Origin: Chlorogloeopsis fritschii
Lineage (GTDB): Bacteria > Cyanobacteriota > Cyanobacteriia > Cyanobacteriales > Nostocaceae
Assembly: GCF_043099315.1 (NCBI RefSeq)
Contig: NZ_CP170746.1
DNA: 64,000 bases
Strand: one strand, 5' to 3'
Shown: in pieces, positions 50,664-59,865 of the stretch
Layout: the number at the start of each line of letters is the position of its first letter
How positions within the stretch are numbered: position 1 is the stretch's first letter
Program-made: the position numbers and the translations under genes
The notes under the pieces: generated by a model
What the model saw: only the letters and a program-made list of their open reading frames with translations
Databases searched by the model: none
Told to the model about the DNA's origin: nothing

Positions 50664-50730
50664 GTAGGGTGGGCATTGCTCATCTATATCTCAAATATCT
50701 TATAGGCTTTGACAGGCAATGCCCACCTTA
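50664..50730. repeat. inverted repeat GGTGGGCATTG...CAATGCCCACC
   Basis: Outer arms at 50664-50679 (GTAGGGTGGGCATTGC) and 50716-50730 (GCAATGCCCACCTTA). A second copy with the same ends lies at 54376-54440. Each is a small hairpin element of about 65 bp. Confidence 0.7.
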
Positions 50731-50789
50731 TAGAAAGCTAAAAGTGCGTTGCTGAATGTCAAGAATCGACAACTCCCATACTCGAACAT

Positions 50790-51989
50790 TTATTCCAAAA
50801 GATGTCGTCGGCTTTCATCACGATGTTTTTGCAAATACCGCATGAATGGTGTACCGCCTGTGCCAATTTTGGTATCGTTGCTGAACTTTGCAGTTTGTTG
50901 ATGAATGTAGCGGTTAGCAAATTCTAGGTGTTGGGTACGGAATTTTTCTATAAGAGATACGCAATCATTATATAAATCTCTAAGCTTTGGTACTTGATCC
51001 ATGTTATTTCTAACAAAATCGCGCAGTGTTGAGCGCCTTTCCACTTCTTCCATAAAAGCACGATGTTTTGGTGGCATATAATTCCGCATTTCCATCAAGA
51101 ATTCCCACAGTAGATCGTGTTCGTGAGAAATATTGAAGAGAGCATCCATCGTCGGTACAATACTGCTTTGTGCGCCCGTCTCGCCACGAAATTGCTGAGG
51201 TTTTTCGCCCCAAACTTCTACGCCTTCGTATATGAGTCCTTCTGGTAGTACAGAGTTATTTTTCCAACCATGAATGTAAGGACGCACTCTGTTGTAATAA
51301 ATATAGGGATCGCAGCCTTCTGGCATTCGGTTCATGGTGGTGTTGATGTTTGTCCATGCGTTCTTGATGTTTTCTAAAGCAGCGATCGCTTTGTTAATAT
51401 CACCCTGAGCAATTGCCTCTAAAAGATCAGGAATAGCACAGAGTGCAGGTGCAGCTTTAGCTTCAATATCAATATGAATAAGAATAAACCAGTCTTCATC
51501 CAATCCACCAAAGAAGTTTTGCGCAATGATGATATTGCCAATTGCGATCGGTTCAGTTTCGTTAATTCGCACCCAGTTGTCTAAGGCATAGGAAGCATAA
51601 GACAATACTGGAGGTCTACCTATGCTTTGAGAAATTTTGTAAAAAGGCACGGCAATATTGCGTGGCAGCACTTTTACAGGTTTAGCTTCACCCCAAACAT
51701 AGGCATGGGTTAGGTAAGAATACACCTGCATGAGCCGACGCAACTGCATCTCGTCTAAAGTTGCTTGTTCTACGTCTACTTCTGGGAGTTTCTCTACAAC
51801 TTGCCGGATTTTACCAGTAGTCAGCCACTTGGGTAGTAAGGCAGCAGCTTGTTGTACTTGCCAAAATCCCTCCGGCAATTGAACATTAGCAGGCGGATGG
51901 GTTGGTAAAAAACCACATTCTCGGCTCACATCATAATCTTCAAGCCTAAGGAGATTTATATTTTCTTGTTTTAGTTTAATGCTTGTCAT
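50790..51989 (-). CDS. indoleamine 2,3-dioxygenase-like protein
   Basis: A 399-residue protein from the ATG at 51989. Its helical sequence follows the IDO superfamily: GRPPVLSYASYALDNWVRIN near residue 125 matches the distal heme pocket. RGETGAQSSIVPTMDALFNI near 260 matches another conserved segment. HLEFANRYIHQQTAKFSNDT near 360, then IGTGGTPFMRYLQ, matches the proximal heme-His and the substrate loop GTGGTP. IDO enzymes open the indole ring of tryptophan using O2. A bacterial relative may act on another indole. It lies 97 bp upstream of nothing else on its own transcript except the ligase at 52086, on the same strand, so the two are probably one operon. Confidence 0.82.
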   Translation of the reverse strand: MTSIKLKQENINLLRLEDYDVSRECGFLPTHPPANVQLPEGFWQVQQAAALLPKWLTTGKIRQVVEKLPEVDVEQATLDEMQLRRLMQVYSYLTHAYVWGEAKPVKVLPRNIAVPFYKISQSIGRPPVLSYASYALDNWVRINETEPIAIGNIIIAQNFFGGLDEDWFILIHIDIEAKAAPALCAIPDLLEAIAQGDINKAIAALENIKNAWTNINTTMNRMPEGCDPYIYYNRVRPYIHGWKNNSVLPEGLIYEGVEVWGEKPQQFRGETGAQSSIVPTMDALFNISHEHDLLWEFLMEMRNYMPPKHRAFMEEVERRSTLRDFVRNNMDQVPKLRDLYNDCVSLIEKFRTQHLEFANRYIHQQTAKFSNDTKIGTGGTPFMRYLQKHRDESRRHLLE

Positions 51990-52085
51990 AATTTTTACAT
52001 CAAAAATTATAAATAGATGGGTATAGTACAAGTATTTTGTTTGGGCTACTTAGCTAATCTTAAAAAGGCAATTAACTATTAACTA

Positions 52086-54131
52086 TTAGCCATTAACAGA
52101 TTCTGCAACTTTGTAGCGATCGCGTAACACACGACGCATCACTTTATTAGAGGCAGTTCGGGGCAAAGACTCGACTATGACAACATCATGAATCTTAAAC
52201 AATGGATTGAGGCGTTGCTTAATTGCCGTTTGTAGAGAAGCTTTAAGTGCTTCTTTGTCAGCCTTTACATTAGACTCAACCACTGCATAAATTATTAGTA
52301 GACTTGGCCCGCCTTCGGGAGGAGAAATAGCGATCGCAGCAGTTTCGCAGATTCCCTCTACAGTATTGAGAATTTGCTCAATCTCCGTCGAGCTAACCTT
52401 GATGCCACTTAAGTTCATGGTATCGTCAACACGACCGAGAGCGCGGTAGTAGCCGTTGGGTAACTGCTCTATTTGATCGCCATGGCAACGTAGTGCCTGC
52501 CCTAAAGAGGGAGCATTAGCAAAGTAAACTTGATGGTGATCCTTGTTTAACAGTTCAGTAGAAAGTCCAATCGAAGGAGGAACGATAAACGCCTCGCCTT
52601 TATCCGCGAGATGCCCCTCCTCATCGAGAATCACAAAGTCTAAACCTAGAGCAGGTGTGGTAAAGGTTGAGGGAATCGCAGGTTGCACTACTGTACCCGT
52701 GATATAAGCCCCACCGATTTCCGTACCACCGCAGTATTCCACAATCGGTTTGTAGCCAGCCAAGGACATCAAAAACAGTATATCTTGCGGATTGGAACAC
52801 TCACCCGTCGAACTAAATGCTTTAATAGCGCTCCAATCAAATCCTTGCATACAGGCAGTAGTTTTCCAATTGCTGACTAAACTGGGAACTAAGCCCAGCA
52901 TAGTGACACGAGCATCCTGAATAAACTCACCAAATCCCCGTTCTGTAGGCGCACCGTAATAAAGGGCAATAGTTGCCTTATTTACTAAACTGGCATAAAT
53001 TAACCATGGCCCCATCATCCATCCTAAGTTAGTCGGCCAGGCTACCACATCTTGCGGGTGAATGTCATGGTGTAGATGCCCGTCACTTGCGCACTTAATT
53101 GGGGTTGTCTGCGTCCAAGGAATCGCTTTTGGTTCTGCTGTAGTACCTGAAGAAAATAGGATATTAGTGTAAGCAGTTGGATGAGCAGAGAAAGCATCAA
53201 ATTTCTCATTGGAACTAAGAAATTTCTCCCAAGTTAAATCGCCAAGACGCAGTGTAATTGATGGAGACGAAGCCAACACAATCGCTCTCGGTGTTTTAGC
53301 ATCAACAACTTTGGCATAAAGAGGTAACTGCTTTCCACCACGCCGAATATAATCCTGGGTAAAAATTGCTTTTGCTTTAGATATGCGCAAGCGTGTCGCA
53401 ATTTCATCGGCAGCAAAACTGTCGGCAATCGAGACTACGACACAACCCGCTTTAACAATTCCCAAATATATCGCCACAGATTCAGCAGTCATCGGCATAG
53501 CAATAGCGATCGCATCCCCAGGAACAAAGCCAGCTTCTACTAACCCATTAGCAACTCGATTGGTTAAAGCTTGAAGTTCTCCATAAGTCCAGGTAGTAAG
53601 GGCACCGCCCTCCGGCTGAAATATAATGGCGGGGTTGTCAGCAGGTGCTTGAAAACAACTATCGGTAATATTAAGACGCGCACCTACCAGCCATTGGGGC
53701 AACTCCACACCCTGCGATAAGTCAACAATTTGAGTGTATGACTTTTGCAAACAGATACCTAGTCGTTTAATCATCATCTCCCAAAACTCAGCTCGATGTT
53801 GTGCCGACCAAGCGTGAAGTTCTGCGTAAGAATCCAGCTTAAGCTCTTTCATCAATGCGGCGATATTAGTCGCCTGAATTTGCTCAGGAGAAGGAAACCA
53901 GGCTGGAGGTTGCCCTTGGTTAATATCCCAATCAGAGAAGGTAGTTTTATAGAGAAGTTCGTGGAGTGCAAAGGGATGGCAAGACTTGAGAATATATTGA
54001 ACAAGGTACTGCCAACAATGGGTAGCAGGAAGGGAGGCAAGCCATTGATTAACTTGCGGTAGTATTGCCGAGGCTATGTTTGTTTCCAAACCACAGTTAA
54101 GAAGTTGTTCAAGTGATAGTTGCTTGCTCAT
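52086..54131 (-). CDS. AMP-dependent acyl-CoA synthetase (AAE17/18-like)
   Basis: A 681-residue protein from the ATG at 54131. An N-terminal ~130-residue domain (SLEQLLNCGLETNIASAILP...LHELLY) and GQPPAWFPSPEQIQ resemble the plant AAE17/AAE18 peroxisomal acyl-activating enzymes. AMP-binding motifs follow: NILFSSGTTAEPKAIPWTQT near residue 330, GGTEIGG near 470, LGRVDDTMNLSGIKVSSTEI near 590. The C-terminal lysine motif is LPRTASNKVMRRVLR. All look functional. It is upstream of the dioxygenase with a 96-bp gap, so both may act on one aromatic or fatty acid compound. Substrate unknown. Confidence 0.85.
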   Translation of the reverse strand: MSKQLSLEQLLNCGLETNIASAILPQVNQWLASLPATHCWQYLVQYILKSCHPFALHELLYKTTFSDWDINQGQPPAWFPSPEQIQATNIAALMKELKLDSYAELHAWSAQHRAEFWEMMIKRLGICLQKSYTQIVDLSQGVELPQWLVGARLNITDSCFQAPADNPAIIFQPEGGALTTWTYGELQALTNRVANGLVEAGFVPGDAIAIAMPMTAESVAIYLGIVKAGCVVVSIADSFAADEIATRLRISKAKAIFTQDYIRRGGKQLPLYAKVVDAKTPRAIVLASSPSITLRLGDLTWEKFLSSNEKFDAFSAHPTAYTNILFSSGTTAEPKAIPWTQTTPIKCASDGHLHHDIHPQDVVAWPTNLGWMMGPWLIYASLVNKATIALYYGAPTERGFGEFIQDARVTMLGLVPSLVSNWKTTACMQGFDWSAIKAFSSTGECSNPQDILFLMSLAGYKPIVEYCGGTEIGGAYITGTVVQPAIPSTFTTPALGLDFVILDEEGHLADKGEAFIVPPSIGLSTELLNKDHHQVYFANAPSLGQALRCHGDQIEQLPNGYYRALGRVDDTMNLSGIKVSSTEIEQILNTVEGICETAAIAISPPEGGPSLLIIYAVVESNVKADKEALKASLQTAIKQRLNPLFKIHDVVIVESLPRTASNKVMRRVLRDRYKVAESVNG

Positions 54132-54545
54132 GCCCTTTGCCTGGTTGTTGAGTGCGGTTCTAGGTCTACCTGATTGCAACACCTACATAAGGTGCTATTT
54201 GTCAATGTTAAGAGGGCTGATTTATCTATACTACAAATTTTCGGACAGGTCTGTGATGACGCAAGCGTAGTTGTATTTTGGTAGCGCAACGCTTACAGCC
54301 ATTTTCACATGATTAGACCACAAATCGTAGGGGAGCCAGTGCGGTCTTGGGGTTTCCCCAAGTGGAGCAACTGGCGTTGGGCATTGCCCGTCGCCTATGT
54401 AGTAAACATTTTAGATAGTGGTGAACAATGCCCACCTTACAGAAAACCGCTGTAAGTACAATTCGAGATTGTAATGAGATGATTGTGCTGGAAAACGGTT
54501 ACGATAAAGTTGCTTTATTTATGACAAGCAATATAAATATATAAA
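54132..54545. repeat. 414-bp intergenic region with two dispersed elements
   Basis: 54334-54376 has the ends GGGAGCCAGTGCG and GAGCAACTGGCG, the reverse of the element at 10240-10284. 54376-54440 is the second GGTGGGCATTG/CAATGCCCACC element. They are adjacent. The rest is AT-rich spacer. Confidence 0.6.
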
Positions 54546-54899
54546 ATGCAACTAGAAGATGATTTTGACTTTCTGCGTCCCGATGATATTCGGCTCAAAG
54601 GCACGCGGATAAGTTGAGAAACAATTCTCTATGATTATATCCATCGCGCCCCTACCCCAGAGGAAATTGCCTAAACCCATCCATCCCTAAGCCTAGAGCA
54701 GGTCTACGCTACTATTCTTTAGTATTTACATCATAAAAAAGCAGTCAGCCAATATGTTGCTGACTGGTTAGAGTGGAGTCACCAGCAACTAAAAGCACAG
54801 CAACTCAACCCCTCCCCATCTGCACTCCGGTTGCGGAAATTGAGAGCAGAACAAGAAGCTATGAAGAAAGTTCATGACTCTCAAATATCTTTTGGATGA
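54546..54899 (+). pseudogene. DUF433 antitoxin gene with three in-frame stop codons
   Basis: ATG 54546 to TGA 54899 is one continuous 118-codon frame. It reads MQLEDDFDFLRPDDIRLKGT, RIS-stop-ETILYDYIHRAP, TPEEIA-stop-THPSLSLEQV, YATIL-stop-YLHHKKAVSQ, YVADWLEWSHQQ. The DUF433 fold (ETILYDYIHR.PTPEEIA..HPSLSLEQVYATI) is clear. The three stops are TGA, TAA and TAG, so they are independent nonsense changes, with no frameshift. The antitoxin is dead. Confidence 0.85.
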
Positions 54900-54942
54900 A
54901 AATGTAAACTCTAATTACAAAATCCAACTGGCTCGGAATTAG
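54874..54942 (+). pseudogene. truncated DUF5615 toxin start
   Basis: ATG 54874 overlaps the DUF433 end, as expected for the module. It reads MTLKYLLDENVNSNYKIQLA, then RN and a stop after 22 residues. Only the LLDE start of the toxin remains; the next gene (hydrolase, minus strand) follows at once, so a deletion removed the rest. Confidence 0.75.
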
Positions 54943-55823
54943 GAAGGATGAGACTTGAGTTTTGCCAAAATATCCCAAGCTCTCGTCCAGAGAATTGATC
55001 CCCCCTCTTCTGAATCGACAGTATGCGAAACATTTGGCAGGCGCAAAGCCAAGGTTGCGCCAAAATCAGGGGAGTGAACTGTACTTGTATCTAAAGCACC
55101 ATACCAGAGATCAACAGTAATGGTAATATTTTCGAGCTTTACAGTCCATATACTGAGTGAGTTAACCAAGTCTCGCGCGTATCCTTGAGCACCCTGTGCG
55201 AAACCCTCTTGCAAGGCTCGCTGATACGCTTTGCTGAAGGTGTCACTCTCATACAATAGGCGATCGCGCTCCCCACTCATCCCTATAATTAATTGCCACA
55301 ATACTTCCGGCGTGACTATCTGCGAAAAGTGCCGCTCGAACCCTACAGCATCTTTTTGAACAGCAGCAATCATGCCTTCTACATCCGGATGCAAGAGCGG
55401 TCTTAGGCGTGGATGGGCAAGTTCATCCTGTCCCGATACAATTGCTATAGCCTGAACGAGATTCTGTGCTGCTAGAGCGAATGCAAACGGTGCGCCTTGG
55501 GAGAAACCAACGGCGAGAACGTTATGGAGATTATTAAACTGAATAAACTCCCGCGTGTCATCCACCCAAGAGGAAAGCGTCTTGTTCGGGTGGGGATCGG
55601 ACGAACCCAAGCCAGGGCGATCGATGGCAATTAGTTTCAAGCCGAGATCTGGGAGGTAGCTTGTGCCAAAACCAAGCCATCCACTCATTCCAGCTCCAGT
55701 ACAAAACAAAACTGGCAGGGCGTCAACAGCTCCCCATTCGTACCACGCGAGCCTACGACCATCATATAGTTGCATCGTTGCCTGTCTTTCGGGTGGTGTG
55801 ACAAGAACGTTCAAGCTATTCAC
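54939..55823 (-). CDS. alpha/beta-fold hydrolase
   Basis: A 294-residue protein. Nucleophile elbow GFSQGAPFA (Ser108) and the oxyanion region FCTGAGMSG near residue 40 are visible, with AIDRPGLGSSD near 66. The catalytic His is in LPNVSHTVDSEEGG near 270. The start is GTG 55823, which overlaps the ATPase stop (GTGA), so translation may be coupled. ATG 55775 (MQLYDGRRLAWYEWG) is an alternative that fits the family start better. Cytoplasmic. Substrate unknown. Confidence 0.8.
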   Translation of the reverse strand: MNSLNVLVTPPERQATMQLYDGRRLAWYEWGAVDALPVLFCTGAGMSGWLGFGTSYLPDLGLKLIAIDRPGLGSSDPHPNKTLSSWVDDTREFIQFNNLHNVLAVGFSQGAPFAFALAAQNLVQAIAIVSGQDELAHPRLRPLLHPDVEGMIAAVQKDAVGFERHFSQIVTPEVLWQLIIGMSGERDRLLYESDTFSKAYQRALQEGFAQGAQGYARDLVNSLSIWTVKLENITITVDLWYGALDTSTVHSPDFGATLALRLPNVSHTVDSEEGGSILWTRAWDILAKLKSHPS

Positions 55824-58741
55824 TTTCGTTTATACCCACTCGCTTTTAACCGCAAATGCAGACGTAAAGAAGCAGCGCGATCGCGTGACTTCGAGGCATT
55901 ACATAAGTGCAGCCGTGGGGAAGTGAAGGAAGATGCAGTAACACCACGCGGTTGAACGTGGTTCTTGTTATCAACTTCTGGAACTAAATGCAATTTGCCG
56001 ATCCGAGGCTGATGGCGACGCAGCAGCCATTTTTCCAGTTCCACACACCAGAAAACTACACTACCTACAACCAAACAAACAGCTAAATCAACTGCTGATA
56101 GAGGTAAGGTTGTAAACAGTTTTTGGAAGAAGGGAACATAAGTTACCATCAGCTGTAATCCCAGCGTCAAAGTTACTGCTCCCAAAAGTGGCTTGTTAGA
56201 CAGTAAACCAATTTGAAACAGTGAGTCTCGTTCCGAGCGGATTGCTAAAGCATTACCCATCTGTGCAAGGGTAAGGGTGGTAAACAGCATCGTTTGCCAA
56301 TTAGGATTACCAATTCTCCAGTACGCATAGCCTGTGCCAAGAGAGACTACTCCCATTAGTATTCCGATCCAGATAATATCTCTGCCCATACCCCGACCAA
56401 AAATATTCTCGTTGGGAGGGTGAGGGGGACGATTCATGGTGTCTTGTTCTGCTGGTTCCACACCTAAAGCTAAAGCTGGTAAACCATCGGTTGTTAGATT
56501 AATCCAAAGAATTTGTAGTGGCAACAACGGTAACGGCATTCCCAAAAAAGGAGCTACCAGCATTACCCAAATTTCGCCCACATTACTGCTCAACAAATAC
56601 TTAATGAACTTGCGGATATTGTCGTAAATGACACGTCCCTCTTTGACAGCAGCCACCAAAGTCGCGAAGTTATCATCTAGCAGCACCATATCTGCTGCCT
56701 CTTTGGCTACATCTGTACCTCTAATGCCCATTGCCACACCGATATTCGCTGCCTTAAGAGCAGGTGCGTCATTAATGCCGTCACCTGTCATGGCGACGAT
56801 ATGTCCCCGTCTTTGCAATGTCTGCACAATCTCTAGCTTGTGTTCTGAGGACACTCGTGCATAAACAGATATATCTTCTAGAATGGCTACTAATTCTTCG
56901 GTTGGTAATTGCGAAAGTTCATCGCTGGTGAGGATGCGATCGCTGTCAGCAATACTTACTTCACGGGCGATAAATTGGGCTGTGAGGGGATGATCCCCGG
57001 TAATCATCACCGGACGGATACCTGCACGCTTGCAGGTGAGTACGGCATCTCTAACTTCCGGGCGGGCTGGATCGTTCATGCCTACCATGCCGATAAAAAT
57101 CAAGTCTTGCTCTACATCTTCCCATGCTTGGGTAGATTGTAAAGGTCGAAACGCTACACCCATGACTCGCAAACCGTTTTTGGCTAGTTGGCTATAGGTA
57201 ACAGAAATATGTCTGTGCCAAATTTCAGTGAGCGGCTTTGCCTGTCCGTTGATCCAAATATGACTGCAAACATCCAAAAGACTGTTCACCGTACCTTTTG
57301 TAAAGCCAATGTAGGACATTCCCCCGATTTTTTCACTCCAATGCCAAACCGTTTCGAGAACGCAGGGAATTCTAGATGGGTTATTTGGGAATTTGTGGAT
57401 GGTAGTCATCCGCTGACGTTGGGATGTATAGGAAACTTCAGTGACACGGGGGAGCAAAGATTCTAAGTCACCTTTCCACAGTCCTTGTTGAGCTGAAGTC
57501 ATCACTAAAGCACCTTCAGTGGGATCGCCGACGGCACGAAAGTAGAGCGGTTCATCTCGATCTGGTTCTAGCAAGGCATTATTACAGAGAGTACTGCTAG
57601 CTAATAGTAGAGCTACGCTCGGCGGTTGACATAGTAAAAATGGTCTGTCTCGGCTTTTGTCTCCTACAGGGGCACGCATCCGGGTAGTCAAATCTATGCG
57701 TTGCCCCGCTACGTCGAGAACGCTGACTGTCATGCGGTTTTCGGTGAGGGTGCCTGTCTTACCAGAACAAATCACCGTTACCGATCCCAAAGTCTCCACA
57801 GCAGGTAAGTTGCGAATCAGCGCTCGCCGTTTCAACATCTGTCGCGCCCCTAAAGCCAAGGCAATTGTTACTACTGCTGGCAAGCCTTCCGGTAAAGCTG
57901 CCACTACTAAAGTAATAGCAGTTAGGAACATTAACCTTAAGTCTTCTCCCCGCAACATTCCCAAAATCAGAATTACTGCCACCACAGCCAGAGAGGCAAA
58001 TGCTAATCCTCGTCCCAGGCGATCTAAGCGCTTTTGGAGGGGAGTTGGTTCTACCTCCACTGCTTGAATCCTTGAGACAACGTGCCCCATCTCGGTGTTC
58101 ATCCCGGTTTCCGTCACCACTGCCAACCCTCGTCCGTAGGTGACGACAGTATCCATGTAAGCCATATTGTGGTGTTCGCCCAGTTGTAAATCTGCTTGAG
58201 CGAGTGCCTGAGAATCTTTATCTACAGGTTCGGATACACCAGTCAGAGTTGATTCTTGGATTCGCAAACCAAAGCTTTCTAACACACGACAATCAGCCGG
58301 AACGATATCTTCTGCTTCTAACTGCACAATGTCTCCCGGCACCAGATAGCGGGCTGAAATTTCTTCCCAGCGTCCGTCGCGAAGTACTTTTACATCGGGT
58401 AAAGATAATTTTTTGAGTGTGGCGATCGCTTTTTGTGCCTGGTACTCTTGACTGAAACCCAAAAAAGCAATCAGCACAACAATGGCGATGATACCTACGG
58501 CATCTTTATAGTCACCCAACAAGCCTGAAACAATCGCAGCCACAATCAGAATAATTACCAAGCTAGCAGTGACTTGTTCCCACAAAATTTGCCAAGGATT
58601 TTTTAGTCCTTGCTCTATTAATTCGTTAAAACCATACTTTTCTAAACGACGACTGGCTTCGACCGCACTTAATCCAAAAGATACATCGCTGCCGAGTCGT
58701 TGCAGGACTTTTTGGGCGTCTAATTTGTACCAATTGCTCAT
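55820..58741 (-). CDS. P-type cation ATPase (Ca2+-ATPase-like) lacking the catalytic Asp and TGES Glu
   Basis: A 973-residue P2-type ATPase from the ATG at 58741. Overall architecture is complete: cation-ATPase N-domain, ten-helix layout, PEGLP (M4), TGDHPLTA, GDGINDAPALK and the C-terminal helices. Two catalytic motifs are changed. The phosphorylation motif DKTGT reads GKTGT (residue 327, GAT to GGT at 57762), so the aspartyl-phosphate cannot form. TGES reads TGVS (residue 169, GAA to GTA at 58236), removing the dephosphorylation Glu. YMG(T)VVTYGRG also reads YMDT. The frame is otherwise open for 970 codons. As written it cannot pump. The C-terminal ~45 residues after PEVDNKNH are Arg/Ser-rich and read through a palindrome. 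Confidence 0.9.
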   Translation of the reverse strand: MSNWYKLDAQKVLQRLGSDVSFGLSAVEASRRLEKYGFNELIEQGLKNPWQILWEQVTASLVIILIVAAIVSGLLGDYKDAVGIIAIVVLIAFLGFSQEYQAQKAIATLKKLSLPDVKVLRDGRWEEISARYLVPGDIVQLEAEDIVPADCRVLESFGLRIQESTLTGVSEPVDKDSQALAQADLQLGEHHNMAYMDTVVTYGRGLAVVTETGMNTEMGHVVSRIQAVEVEPTPLQKRLDRLGRGLAFASLAVVAVILILGMLRGEDLRLMFLTAITLVVAALPEGLPAVVTIALALGARQMLKRRALIRNLPAVETLGSVTVICSGKTGTLTENRMTVSVLDVAGQRIDLTTRMRAPVGDKSRDRPFLLCQPPSVALLLASSTLCNNALLEPDRDEPLYFRAVGDPTEGALVMTSAQQGLWKGDLESLLPRVTEVSYTSQRQRMTTIHKFPNNPSRIPCVLETVWHWSEKIGGMSYIGFTKGTVNSLLDVCSHIWINGQAKPLTEIWHRHISVTYSQLAKNGLRVMGVAFRPLQSTQAWEDVEQDLIFIGMVGMNDPARPEVRDAVLTCKRAGIRPVMITGDHPLTAQFIAREVSIADSDRILTSDELSQLPTEELVAILEDISVYARVSSEHKLEIVQTLQRRGHIVAMTGDGINDAPALKAANIGVAMGIRGTDVAKEAADMVLLDDNFATLVAAVKEGRVIYDNIRKFIKYLLSSNVGEIWVMLVAPFLGMPLPLLPLQILWINLTTDGLPALALGVEPAEQDTMNRPPHPPNENIFGRGMGRDIIWIGILMGVVSLGTGYAYWRIGNPNWQTMLFTTLTLAQMGNALAIRSERDSLFQIGLLSNKPLLGAVTLTLGLQLMVTYVPFFQKLFTTLPLSAVDLAVCLVVGSVVFWCVELEKWLLRRHQPRIGKLHLVPEVDNKNHVQPRGVTASSFTSPRLHLCNASKSRDRAASLRLHLRLKASGYKRK
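55943..55962. repeat. GGTTGAAC-core palindrome inside the ATPase 3' end
   Basis: ACCACG-CGGTTGAA-CGTGGT has the same GGTTGAAC core as the palindromes at 3698 and 5752 but different arms. It is translated as part of the extended C-terminal tail of the ATPase. Confidence 0.55.
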
Positions 58742-59294
58742 GTTACGCCTCCTCGACTGTGATGGGGTTGGTAGATATAGAAGAGAACAAGAACAAAAGC
58801 AAGCGGATGGTTGCTCTGTGACTTTTACAGATTGCTCATCCGTTGCCCTTGTATAGTTGCAGTAGTGCAAGCAGGTATGACAAGCACCCCAAACTCAGGC
58901 ATATCAATTTGCGGCACACCCATTCCGAACTGAAAAGAAATCGCTAATCAACAACAAAATCGCTGAGTTTAAATCGTTGTTAAATTACGATTTCCCCTAC
59001 GTGATGTTATTCGCAAATTATGTTTAATGCCTGCCAAATTGCACTCAGTTGTGGGGACTGATACTAAGATACAAACTTCGGTCAACACGGTAAATGTATT
59101 TGATTGTTATCCACATTGCCGTGTTATTCCTCGTTTGCATCAAATTTCTCCTTGAACTGCAACTTGTTTCAATTTTTTAATGAATTTGCGATCGGGTTTA
59201 GATACTACCGATGGGAATATTATGCTTTTTGGTAGAAGTTATATTTTTAGGGATGATAGCGCTATGCTTTTTGTGCAGCTAACCACGAACTATC
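58742..59294. other. 553-bp intergenic region
   Basis: AT-rich. It lies between the ATPase start and the DUF5132 gene and holds a HIP1-like GCGATCG site at about 59188. No clear hairpin, repeat or reading frame. It presumably contains the ATPase promoter. Confidence 0.5.
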
Positions 59295-59567
59295 TTACCT
59301 AATTCTTCTCAGGCGCGTACTATCAGTTACAGCAAGTTCTGCCTTGGCTTCAGCGACTATATCTGCGAAGTTTTCACCAACTGCTGCGATCGCTCTTTGA
59401 CTCTTTTCATAGAGGATTATTCCGCCTTTAATAGTTGTCTTGGTTAAGGATTTACCAAAACGTGCGACAACCGGAATCGCTAAAGGCAGAATCACTATCG
59501 CCACAATACCAGGAATACCAAAGTCTTCGACTACACTTTCTAAGTTAGGTACAACTTTGGGTAGCAT
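59295..59567 (-). CDS. DUF5132 protein (90 aa)
   Basis: VEDFGIPGIVAIVILPLAIP (about residues 13-32) is one membrane segment. It leads into the family's conserved ARFGKSLTKTTIKGGIILYE and KSQRAIAAVGENFADIVAEA. DUF5132 genes often lie beside metal-pumping ATPase genes in cyanobacteria, as here with the P-type ATPase, but this one has its own leader. Function unknown; probably a small inner-membrane protein. Confidence 0.8.
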   Translation of the reverse strand: MLPKVVPNLESVVEDFGIPGIVAIVILPLAIPVVARFGKSLTKTTIKGGIILYEKSQRAIAAVGENFADIVAEAKAELAVTDSTRLRRIR

Positions 59568-59733
59568 AGTATGTTCACCCCCTTTATTTATGCAATCCGA
59601 TTATTATATCATTATTTAAATGAGAGGGGCGATTGTTAAAATTTGTTGAGTTCTTCCAACTATCAATTTATGTCTTAATGTGAATTAGCCGAACTCACCT
59701 TGAGTCGCAGTAAATATTAGAAATAATAGATTA

Positions 59734-59857
59734 ATTGTAAAATCCAAGTTTTAGCTGATAATGACCACAGATGGACACAGATAAACCACGAGATAAATAA
59801 TCCGTGTGCATCTGTGTTAATCTGTGGTCGATTTCTAAAACATAATCTTTGCTTGCT
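59734..59857. mobile_element. MITE-like element, copy 3 (inverted, uninterrupted)
   Basis: Read on the minus strand it begins AGCAAGCAAAGATTATGTTT and ends AGCTAAAACTTGGATTTTAC, matching both arms of copy 1. It ends 9 bp from the hydrolase stop (59866). Terminal inverted repeats around the ACCACAGAT core suggest a non-autonomous transposable element. Confidence 0.7.
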
Positions 59858-59865
59858 ATTTTAAT

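Noticed and set aside
54546..54899. Stop codons in the DUF433 gene as recoding signals
   Set aside because: Three different stops occur in a small antitoxin whose toxin is truncated; decay is simpler than recoding.
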